Assembly: GCA_024803745.1 (NCBI GenBank)
Contig: JANJXV010000154.1
Coordinates: forward strand, 496,001 to 560,000
Direction: 5' to 3'
Origin: Megascapheus bottae
Taxonomy: Eukaryota; Chordata; Mammalia; Rodentia; Geomyidae
DNA length: 64,000 nucleotides
Translations under genes and position numbers: made by a program
Shown: piece by piece, positions 1-9,662 of the stretch
Numbering within the stretch: the first letter of the stretch is position 1
How the letters are laid out: every line of letters starts with the position of its first letter
Notes under the pieces: generated by a model
What the model saw: the letters and a program-made list of their open reading frames with translations, nothing else
The model's database searches: none
What the model was told of the DNA's origin: nothing

Positions 1-47
1 AGACACAGTTAAGTGTTCATTCTTTGTAGGAGAAAGGATATTTGGAT

Positions 48-49
<2 letters not shown>

Positions 50-96
<47 letters not shown>

Positions 97-97
97 C
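50..97 (+). repeat. (GAT)n microsatellite, 15 repeats
   Basis: Fifteen perfect GAT triplets followed by GAC. This is the longest version in the array. Confidence 0.95.
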
Positions 98-119
98 TTT
101 ATAATTACTATGTCAGGGT

Positions 120-321
120 TGAGAGTTTGGCATAGTGGTAGAGTGCTTGCCTAGCATCCATGAAGATCTGGGTTTGATTGCTCAGTACCACATAGATAGA
201 AAATCTAGATGTGGCACTGTGGCTCAAGTGGCAGAGGGCTAGACTTGAGAAAACCCGAGGACAGTGCTCAGGCCCTGAATTCAAGCCCCAAGACTGGCAG
301 AAAGATAAAAGAAAATAAAAA
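120..321 (+). mobile_element. Dimeric tRNA-derived SINE (ID-like + second tRNA-like monomer), SINE-A
   Basis: Left monomer has an A-box-like tggcatagtggtagag and a B-box-like gggtttgattgc. Right monomer has tggctcaagtggcagag and gaattcaagcccc. An A-rich tail (aaagataaaagaaaataaaaa) follows. The arrangement resembles dimeric ID-like SINEs of geomyoid rodents as I remember them. Confidence 0.8.
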
Positions 322-983
322 TGCTTTTTACGAGCTAATTCACTCACAGCATTTGCTTCTGAAATCTTCGCTTCTGCATCTTGTGAAATACCCCTTTCCC
401 TCAACGTAGACAAGAAAAACAGATCCATCCCATGGTCCACTGTGAGGCCACTGGTTGGGCTAAGAGCTAGTCGTGCAGCAACACATAAGTTTTATTCTAA
501 TACTTTCCAAACTTTGTACTCAAATATGCTACCTACTTACCAACTTATGTCAGTTATCCTTATGCTATAACTTTTCTTCATTACTACAATATTCTTACAC
601 TCCTACGTTAATCCTCTTGCACCTCCCCTGACCTCTCTCATTCTTTTTTTCTATCTCTGGACCTCTGCTCGTCTTTCACCCTTATACTGCACGGATCGAC
701 ACTTGATGGCTGTTGAGCAATATTGTATATGTAGGTGGTTAATTATTCTCTAGGCTCAGAGGGACTTAAAGACAATAGAGATTGGATTGAGAGGCTTATT
801 GTTTTGGGTATAAATCGCTTATCAGTGGTTGTATTAGGCTGGTCTGTAAGTGCACAAAAAGAAAGAGTGATAATACCAATCAAAACTTGTGAACATCTAG
901 TGTCTGCCAGCGACAGAGGTCTAGGTTGGTTATATCTGAAAAACTATAATCGTATTTAGTAGTAATCTTGCTCCCATTTTCAA

Positions 984-2167
984 ATGGGCAGAACAAGAAA
1001 CTCAAGAAAAATGTCAAATCAAGAAACAACATCCCCCACCCAATGTAAACAGACAATGGAACAGTCACTGGCAAACCTAGAGGAGAGTCTTCCAATTGCT
1101 ACACAAATGCAATTGATAAACATCATTAATGAAAAATGTGAAAATATAAAGAAAGAGATAATGGAGGAAGCCATACCTGAACAAGAGGAAAGCAAAAACA
1201 AGGTGATAAGTGAAAAAGAAGAAGCCATAAAGGAGGCCATAATAAAGGTTTTTCAAAGAAAGATGGATGAATTCAAAGAATCCACAAATAAAAACGTGAC
1301 CAAACTCCAGCAAATGTCCAAAGAAAATAAAGCTACTGAGCTAACCACTCAAAAGGAAATCAAGGAGATAAAGAAATCCATACATGATCTAAAACAAGGG
1401 ATGCAAGGCCTCAAAAGTGAGCAATTAGAAGCAAGGGAGATGAAAAATAAAGTAGATAGCTTTGATAGCAGGTTAGACATTGCAGAGGAGAGAATTTCCG
1501 TGGCTGAAGAGAATTTAGGTATTATAAAGAACAGAAAATGAGTCAATCCAAATCTAGGAAATATGAGAGAGCGCTTCAGGAGGTCCAAGATACAATTAGG
1601 AAGCCTAATTTAAGGCTAGTTGGTACTGAGGAGGGCGTGGAGAAAGAGGTCAATGGATTTGGAAATATACTTCAGGGAATAATCTCAGAGAATTTCCCAA
1701 ATATCCAGAAGGGCAGGCCCATCCAGATACGAGAAGCTTTTAGAACCCCAAACAGACCTGACCAGAAAAGAACATCCCACCGCCACATTGTGATCCGAAC
1801 TGGATCAATAGAAACGAAAGGAAAGATCCTAAAGGCAGCCAGGGAAAAGGGATCAGTAACCTACAAAGGCAAACCAATCAGAATAACCCCAGATTTCTCA
1901 GCAGAGACCATGCAAGCACGAAGTGACTGGAAGCATATATGTCATGCCCTTATATCAAATAACTACCAACCAAGAATACTGTAGCCAGCTAAGCTCTCAT
2001 TCATAACTGAGGGAAAAATAAAAACATTCCATTCCAGGGAAAAGCTGCAACAATATGTCGAAACCAAACCAACACTACAGAGAATTCTCAAAGATGCTCT
2101 ATAAATAGAAAACCAAAATAAATGCAATATAGGGAAAGAAATGGCACCTAAACAGCATACCATCTAA
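984..2167 (+). pseudogene. L1 ORF1 (RNA-binding chaperone), split and truncated
   Basis: ORF1p binds L1 RNA as a trimer in the cytoplasmic RNP. Residues 1-185 (984-1541) are basic and E/K-rich with a long predicted coiled coil. The RRM and C-terminal domain (KPNLRLVG..., AAREKGSVTYKGKPIRI) lie in another frame at 1538-1984. The two frames overlap at ATGA because of a 4-bp deletion relative to copy 8, not because of designed coupling. The second part stops at TAG (1982-1984), where copy 6 has TGG, and there is a further TAA at 2102-2104 before the original end at 2165-2167. Confidence 0.9.
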
Positions 2168-2215
2168 GGACCACAAGAACTGTCAAGACACAGGCCCTAC
2201 TAAAAGCTTTTAAAA

Positions 2216-5200
2216 ATGGTAGGAACTAATAAATATCTCTCAATCCTAACTCTCAATATCAATGGACTTAACTCTCCAATTAAACGGCATAGGTTGTCTA
2301 GTTGGATCAAAAAGCAAGAGCCATCGTTCTGCTGACTTCGAGAGACACATCTTACCCAAAAACAATCATCTTTTGAAAGTGAGAGGTTGGAATAAACTCT
2401 ATCAAGCTAACTGCCCCCATAAACAGGCTAGAGTTGCCATCCTCATATCAGATACAATAGACTTCAAACTAAAATTAGTAAGAAAAGACAAAGAAGGTTA
2501 CTACATACTACTAAAGGGATCTTTCCTCCCGGAAGACATAACAATCCTAAATATTTACACACCCAATCCCGGAGCTCCAAATTTCATCAAGCAAACTTTA
2601 CTTACACTGAAACCATACATAGATCGAAACACAGTGATTGTTGGTGAGTTTAACACACCACTCTCACCTATGGACAGATCAACAAGGCAAAAACTCAACA
2701 GACAAACCTTAGAACTGAACAACTATATAGACCAACTAGATCTAACAGACATCTGCAGAATATTCCACCCAGTAACACCACAATATACGTTTTTCTCAGC
2801 AGCACATGGAACATTTTCCAAAATAGACCACATCTTAGGCCATAAAGCAAACCTGGACAGATTCAGAAACACTGAAATTATTCCATGCACACTCTCAGAC
2901 CATAAAGGCATCAAATTGGAGCTGAACACACATCTCCACCAAAGAAAACCCTGTAAGTCATGGAGACTGAACCACACATTGTTGAATCAAAAAGAATGGG
3001 TAATCGAAGAGATCAGAACAGATATCCAACTGTTTATGAAATTTAACAATAAGGAGCACACAAATATCAACTCCTTAGGGACACAACAAAGGCAGTACTC
3101 AGAGGAAAATTTATAGCGTGGAGTGCCTACAACAGCAAGTTGGAAAAATGGCAAACCAACTAGTTAATGTCTCACCTTAACCTCCTGGAAAAAGAGCAAC
3201 AAACCAACCCTAAACCCATTAGGAGAAAGCAAATTATTAAAATCAAAGCAGAATTAAATGATTTGGAATAAAAAACTATAGAAAGAATCAACAAAACAAG
3301 GAGTTGGTTCTTGAAAGAATTAACAAAATTTACAAGCCCTTAGCAAATCTTACCAAAAAAAGAAGAGAGCATATCGAAATAAACAAAATCGCAGATGAAA
3401 ATGGTAATATCACGACAGAAATTACCAAGATCCAGAATATCATGAGGGAATACTTCTCAGTCCTTTATGCCAACAAATTTGAGAATCTAGAAGAAATGGA
3501 TGAATTCCTAGACAATATTAACATACACACACTGAACCAAGAAGAGCTAACCCAACTCAACAGGCCTATTTCAAGCTCTGAAATAGAAATGGAAATTAGA
3601 CAACTTCCACTTAAAAAGAGCCCAGGGCCAGATGGATTCACAGCTGAATTGTATAAGGTCTTCAAAGCAGAGCTCACACCAAAACTCCTCAAGCTCTTCA
3701 ACGAAATTGAAAATGAAGGTACTTTACTAAACTGATTCTGTGAAGTCAGCATATCCCTCATCCCCAAACCAGACAGAGATTCATCAAAGAAAGAGATCTA
3801 TAGACCCATTTCTTTGATGAACCTCGATGCAAAACTTCTCAACAAAATACTGGCCAACCGTCTACCACAACTCATCAAAAAAAATATACACTATGATCAA
3901 ACTGGATTCATCACAGGGAGGCAAAGCTGGTTCATCATACACAAATCAATTAATATAATTCAACACATCAACAGGAGCAGGGATAAAATCACATGATTGT
4001 CTCAATAGATGCGGAAAAGGCATTTGACAAGATCCAAAACCCCTTTATGTTAAAAGATGTGGAGAAACTAGGAATCCATGGAACATTTCTCAATGTAATA
4101 AAGGCTGTGTATGAGAAACCCACTGCTAGTATTATACTTAATGGTTAAAATCTAAAGCCATTCCCTCTAAAATCAGGAACGAGACAAGGATGCCCACTCT
4201 CTCCACTCCTTTTTAACATAGTACTAGAATTCCTAGGCAGTGCCATAAGGCAAGAAGCAAGCATAAAGGGGATCCAAGTAGGGAAAGAGGAAATAAAACT
4301 ATCCCTCTTTGCAGATGACATGATTCTGTATTTAAAGAATCCTATAGACTCTACTCCCAAGCTCCTTGAGCTAATTCAAAGCTTTGGAAGGGTAGCAGGC
4401 CATAAAATCAACCCTCACAAATCAACTGCCTTACTTTACGCCAACACTGAGAGGAACGAGGCAATAATCAGGAAAGAAAATCCTTTCACAATAGCCTCAA
4501 AGAAAATAAAGTACCTAGCAATTAGCTTAACTAAGAATGTAAAGGACCGTTTAGATGAAAACTTTAAAACCCTAAAAAAGGAAATTAAAGCAGAACTAAG
4601 GAAATGGAAAAACCTCCCATGCTCCTGGATTGGAAGAATCAACATTGTGAAAATGACAATCTTGCCAAGGGCTATCTACAAATTCAATGTAATACCCATC
4701 AACATCCCAATGTCATTCTTTAAAGACATAGAAGAGGCAATTCAAAATTTCGTATGGAATAATAAAAGACCCCGTATAGCAAAAACACTTCTTAGCAGAA
4801 AGAACAGCGCTGGAGGAATTTCAATTCCAAACTTAAGGCTCTATTACAGAGCTATAATTCTCAAAACAGCTTGGTACTGGCACAAGAACAGGCCTGAAGT
4901 CCAATGGAGTAGAACTGCGGACCCAGATATTAAACCACAGACCTATGGCCACCTAATCTTTGACCAGGGAGCCAAAAAAATAGAATGGAAGAAAGATAGC
5001 CTCTTCAACAAGTTGTGCTGGCAGAACTGGTTAAACACCTGCAGAAAACTAAAGTTGGATCCTTCTTTGTCCCCTTGCACTAGAATTAACTCCAAATGGA
5101 TCAAAGACATGGAGGTAAAAGCTGACACACTGAAAAGTTTACAGGAAGGAACAGGAGATACACTAGGCCTCCTTGGTACAGGTCGAAACTTTCTTAATAA

Positions 5201-6055
5201 GGACCAAGAATCACAACAAATCAGAGAAAGGCTGGATAAGTGGGACTGCATTAAACTGCAGAGCTTTTGTATGGCAACGGATATAGCTAGTAAACTAATC
5301 AGGAAGCCTACAGAGTGGGAGAAGATCTTCACCACCCAAACAACGGAACAAGGCCTCATATCTAAAATATATCAACAACTCAAAAAATTGAATCACTCCA
5401 AAACTAACCTCCAAAGTAACACCCATCCCATTAAAAATGGGCCAAAGACTTAAAGAGAGTCTTCTCTGAAGAAGAAACAAAAATGGCCTATAGACACATG
5501 AAGAAATGCTCAACATCTCTGGTCATAAAAGAAATGCAAATCAAAACAAGTCTAAGATTCCACCTAAATCCAGTTAGAATGGCCAGGATCAGGAAAACGA
5601 ATGACAACAGATGCTGGAGGGGATGTGGTCAGGAGGGATCACTACTACACTGTTGGTGGGAGTGCAAACTCGTTCAACCACTATGGAAAGCAGTGCGGCA
5701 GTGCCTCAAAACGCTAAACATACAACTCCCCTATGACCCAGCAATTCCAGTACTTGGCATTTACCCAACAATCCAGAAACAAGGGCCTACTAAACCCACT
5801 AGCACAACAATGTTCATTGCAGCACTATTCACCATAGCAAAGATATGGAACCAACCCAGATGTCCCTCAGTTGATGAGTGGATCAACAAGTTGTGGTATT
5901 TGTACACAATGGAATTCTATGCTGCTGTCAGAAAGAATGACATCGCCCCATTTGTTAGGAAATGGAAAGACTTAGAACAAATCATATTAAGTGAAGTAAG
6001 CCAGACTCAAAGGAACTTAGGCTCAGTGGTTTCCCTCATTCGTCATAATCAGTAG
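2216..6055 (+). pseudogene. L1 ORF2 (endonuclease-reverse transcriptase), multiply broken
   Basis: ORF2p nicks target DNA and reverse-transcribes L1 RNA. Order: APE-type endonuclease (2216 to ~2950), RT with FADDM near 4308-4322, and a C-terminal cysteine knuckle (RCWRGCGQ...HCWWEC) near 5600-5660. Lesions: TGA after FC in the EN start (C to stop); an extra T in tcttttgaaag; a frame change near 3075; stops after SEENL, in QTN*LMS and in LPN/LLN*FCE; TAA at 4146-4148; a 1-bp deletion giving HPIKNGPKT* at about 5435-5453. Open pieces include 2262-3116, 4320-5453 and 5483-6055. The catalytic GDFN motif reads GEFN. Confidence 0.92.
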
Positions 6056-6528
6056 AAACCTTGGGCTCTACTAGCAGAGATTGTCAATAGAGCAAAAGGC
6101 CATATATAAGGCCATATAATGTGAAGCTAATTGAAAGGACCTCCAGGATATTGACACAAAAGCCATATAATGAATGATTGTTGTCCTTAATGTACTATGT
6201 TGTCTCTCATCTCGCTTGTTGTCCCTTGGTCATTCCATATTGGCATAGTATCTCACTTTGTTATCTGATATATTGAATTTATTTGTATTTGGATATTTGA
6301 AATTTGATAGGGAAGGGGGGAAAACTAAGAAGGGTGGGGGGTGTGGGGTTGGAGGGAAATGGGTACCAAGACATGTGAAAGGGTATCAATGTATGTGAAT
6401 TAATGCACCTTCTATCTGGCAAATATCATCTAACCCTTTTACTAATTACAATAAAAAATGAAAAAAAAGAAAGTTGTAGTGTGTGGGGAGGATGATGGGG
6501 TCAAATACATTTCTTCTTAGAAATTTCC

Positions 6529-6695
6529 CTCATCTGGTTGCCCTGGATTTTCCTGGCCTTCTTCTTAGAGAAAGTTCTGTTATACTGGATTTGTGGCTTG
6601 GCAATGATCTAGCATGTACATCTTCGAGTAAGATATCCACAACTTCCATGCCTGAGACTCGAGTTTCCTGACCTTTGGCAACAGCACAGCAACAT
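6529..6695 (-). pseudogene. RalGDS-like exon 1 remnant, splice donor lost
   Basis: The reverse strand reads MLLCCCQRSG..., resembling the short Cys-rich start of RalGDS-like proteins, and stops after RRCTC. The same frame position in the single-copy paralog (55297-55464) precedes a GT donor. Here the exon end GATGAG is followed by GG, so the donor is destroyed. No REM exon is present in the unit. The assignment rests on similarity to the paralog, whose next exon is convincing, plus remembered family N-termini. Confidence 0.5.
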
Positions 6696-7101
6696 CTTTC
6701 TTCCTCCTGAGCCACAGGCCAAGTGAGATGGCTTGAGCTGATTGTTAGTTACAGTGGCTTGGTTACCAGGGTTCCATATTCTGTTCCATTGTGAGGGAGG
6801 CAGGGTCACCTTTCAGGGTCCAATGACCAAAGATCCTTGCTCACAAAAGACCTCACCAAAGACATACTGGAGGCTGAATCTCTCCTCCAGTCTCACAATA
6901 TACATGTGGATGTAGTATACAGCACACCTTATTTGTCCAATCCCAATGTCTTCCACTAGGCCCAACTACCAGTCTGGTCTCAGGCTCAAGGAGCCTTTCT
7001 TAGGTAGTAAGATCCAAACTTAAGGGTCCATATTGCCGTCATCCTTTACAAAACATTTGCTTCACAGTGCCTTCTCTGCCTGCATTTTGCCCCTTGTCGA
7101 A

Positions 7102-7294
7102 TTTTTTTTTTGTTTTTGCTAGTCTTGGGACTTGACCTCAGAGTGTGAACATTGTTCTTGGGCTTTCTTTAGGCTTTAGCTGTCCCACCGAGCCACAGCA
7201 CCACTTGCAGCGTTTTCTATGTATGTGGTAATGAGGAATCAAACCTGAGGCTTACTGCTTGGTAGCCAAGGACTCTCCCACTAGGTCAAACACA
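7102..7294 (-). mobile_element. Dimeric tRNA-derived SINE, reverse (SINE-B)
   Basis: Starts with a poly-T run (the reverse A-tail). It then contains the reverse complements of B-box-like and A-box-like motifs of two tRNA-like monomers: ggacttgacctcagag, gagccacagcacc, ggaatcaaacctgagg. Confidence 0.75.
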
Positions 7295-7500
7295 CAGGGC
7301 ATCTTGCACATATTTTTGACGTCAATCTACTAGGATATTATTAGGTTTCTGTATCCTAATCAATTTTTTCCTGATGATTAGCTTTGCTGTCATGTGTAAA
7401 AAATGCAAGAGGGAAAAACACAGAAGAATTAGTGAAATTAAAAAAAAAGCATTAGACACAGTTAAGTGTTCATTCTTTGTAGGAGAAAGGATATTTGGAT

Positions 7501-7502
<2 letters not shown>

Positions 7503-7543
<41 letters not shown>

Positions 7544-7544
7544 C
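7503..7544 (+). repeat. (GAT)n microsatellite, 13 repeats
   Basis: Thirteen GAT triplets then GAC. Reading through it gives a spurious poly-Asp ORF (7374-7601). Confidence 0.95.
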
Positions 7545-7566
7545 TTTATAATTACTATGTCAGGGT

Positions 7567-7768
7567 TGAGAGTTTGGCATAGTGGTAGAGTGCTTGCCTA
7601 GCATCCATGAAGATCTGGGTTTGATTGCTCAGTACCACATAGATAGAAAATCTAGATGTGGCACTGTGGCTCAAGTGGCAGAGGGCTAGACTTGAGAAAA
7701 CCCGAGGACAGTGCTCAGGCCCTGAATTCAAGCCCCAAGACTGGCAGAAAGATAAAAGAAAATAAAAA
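7567..7768 (+). mobile_element. SINE-A dimeric tRNA-derived SINE
   Basis: Copy of the element at 120-321, with the same boxes and tail. Confidence 0.8.
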
Positions 7769-8430
7769 TGCTTTTTACGAGCTAATTCACTCACAGCATT
7801 TGCTTCTGAAATCTTCGCTTCTGCATCTTGTGAAATACCCCTTTCCCTCAACGTAGACAAGAAAAACAGATCCATCCCATGGTCCACTGTGAGGCCACTG
7901 GTTGGGCTAAGAGCTAGTCGTGCAGCAACACATAAGTTTTATTCTAATACTTTCCAAACTTTGTACTCAAATATGCTACCTACTTACCAACTTATGTCAG
8001 TTATCCTTATGCTATAACTTTTCTTCATTACTACAATATTCTTACACTCCTACGTTAATCCTCTTGCACCTCCCCTGACCTCTCTCATTCTTTTTTTCTA
8101 TCTCTGGACCTCTGCTCGTCTTTCACCCTTATACTGCACGGATCGACACTTGATGGCTGTTGAGCAATATTGTATATGTAGGTGGTTAATTATTCTCTAG
8201 GCTCAGAGGGACTTAAAGACAATAGAGATTGGATTGAGAGGCTTATTGTTTTGGGTATAAATCGCTAATCAGTGGTTGTATTAGGCTGGTCTGTAAGTGC
8301 ACAAAAAGAAAGAGTGATAATACCAATCAAAACTTGTGAACATCTAGTGTCTGCCAGCGACAGAGGTCTAGGTTGGTTATATCTGAAAAACTATAATCGT
8401 ATTTAGTAGTAATCTTGCTCCCATTTTCAA

Positions 8431-9614
8431 ATGGGCAGAACAAGAAACTCAAGAAAAATGTCAAATCAAGAAACAACATCCCCCACCCAATGTAAACAGA
8501 CAATGGAACAGTCACTGGCAAACCTAGAGGAGAGTCTTCCAATTGCTACACAAATGCAATTGATAAACATCATTAATGAAAAATGTGAAAATATAAAGAA
8601 AGAGATAATGGAGGAAGCCATACCTGAACAAGAGGAAAGCAAAAACAAGGTGATAAGTGAAAAAGAAGAAGCCATAAAGGAGGCCATAATAAAGGTTTTT
8701 CAAAGAAAGATGGATGAATTCAAAGAATCCACAAATAAAAACGTGACCAAACTCCAGCAAATGTCCAAAGAAAATAAAGCTACTGAGCTAACCACTCAAA
8801 AGGAAATCAAGGAGATAAAGAAATCCATACATGATCTAAAACAAGGGATGCAAGGCCTCAAAAGTGAGCAATTAGAAGCAAGGGAGATGAAAAATAAAGT
8901 AGATAGCTTTGATAGCAGGTTAGACATTGCAGAGGAGAGAATTTCCGTGGCTGAAGATAATTTAGGTATTATAAAGAACAGAAAATGAGTCAATCCAAAT
9001 CTAGGAAATATGAGAGAGCGCTTCAGGAGGTCCAAGATACAATTAGGAAGCCTAACTTAAGGCTAGTTGGAACTGAGGAGGGCGTAGAGAAAGAGGTCAA
9101 TGGATTTGGAAATATACTTCAGGGAATAATCTCAGAGAATTTCCCAAATATCCAGAAGGGCAGGCCCATCCACATACGAGAAGCTTTTAGAACCCCAAAC
9201 AGACCTGACCAGAAAAGAACATCCCACCGCCACATTGTGATCCGAACTGGATCAATAGAAACGAAAGGAAAGATCCTAAAGGCAGCCAGGGAAAAGGGAT
9301 CAGTAACCTACAAAGGCAAACCAATCAGAATAACCCCAGATTTCTCAGCAGAGACCATGCAAGCACGAAGTGACTGGAAGCATATATGTCATGCCCTTAT
9401 ATCAAATAACTACCAACCAAGAATACTGTAGCCAGCTAAGCTCTCATTCATAACTGAGGGAACAATAAAAACATTCCATTCCAGGGAAAAGCTGCAACAA
9501 TATGTCGAAACAAAACCAACACTACAGAGAATTCTCAAAGATGCTCTATACATAGAAAACCAAAATAAATGCAATATAGGGAAAGAAATGGCACCTAAAC
9601 AGCATACCATCTAA
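8431..9614 (+). pseudogene. L1 ORF1 remnant, copy 2
   Basis: N-terminal coiled-coil part 8431-8988 (185 codons) and RRM/CTD part 8985-9431 (148 codons) overlap in different frames through the array-wide 4-bp deletion. TAG at 9429-9431 ends the second part. Downstream codons to the original TAA (9612-9614) remain recognisable, with ALYIEN uninterrupted here, unlike copy 1. Confidence 0.9.
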
Positions 9615-9662
9615 GGACCACAAGAACTGTCAAGACACAGGCCCTACTAAAAGCTTTTAAAA

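Larger units (their letters stand above)
1..424 (+). repeat. Tail of array-unit flank (left window edge)
   Basis: Corresponds to the last ~424 bp of the non-L1 flank: pre-microsatellite sequence, (GAT)n, SINE-A and about 100 bp matching the single-copy paralog near 56215-56314. It shows that another unit lies to the left of the window. Similarity to the single-copy paralog ends at 424, after acagat. Confidence 0.9.
425..6472 (+). mobile_element. LINE-1 copy 1 (full length, defective)
   Basis: Layout: leader 425-983 with no recognised gene and no internal tandem monomers; ORF1 remnant 984-2167; ORF2 remnant 2216-6055; 3' UTR with a G-rich purine tract at about 6308-6360; AATAAA at 6450; A-rich tail to 6472. 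The exact 5' end is unresolved: 425 is where similarity to the single-copy paralog of the flank stops, and may be either the L1 start or the duplication joint. Both ORFs are broken, so the element is not autonomous. Confidence 0.93.
6473..7871 (+). repeat. Array-unit flank between L1 copies 1 and 2
   Basis: Begins gttgtagtgtgtgg right after the L1 tail and ends acagat before the next L1. Contents in order: RalGDS-like exon remnant (- strand), SINE-B (- strand), (GAT)n and SINE-A (+ strand). Most of it is paralogous to 55240-56314. Confidence 0.9.

Noticed and set aside
1536..1543. ATGA start-stop overlap between two ORF1 halves, suggesting translational coupling or a bicistronic ORF1
   Set aside because: Copy 8 lacks a 4-bp deletion at this site and keeps one frame there. 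The overlap is the chance product of a frameshifting deletion.
6530..6715. MAQEEERCCCAVAKGQ... as the true frame of the RalGDS-like exon
   Set aside because: It stays open to the donor, but the alternative frame MLLCCCQRSG better resembles the family start. Neither frame is intact in all copies, so the exon is treated as a pseudogene.
7374..7601. ORF with poly-Asp run (also at 14817 and 37052)
   Set aside because: The Asp run is the translated GAT microsatellite. Its length changes from unit to unit, and the ORF reads into SINE sequence.
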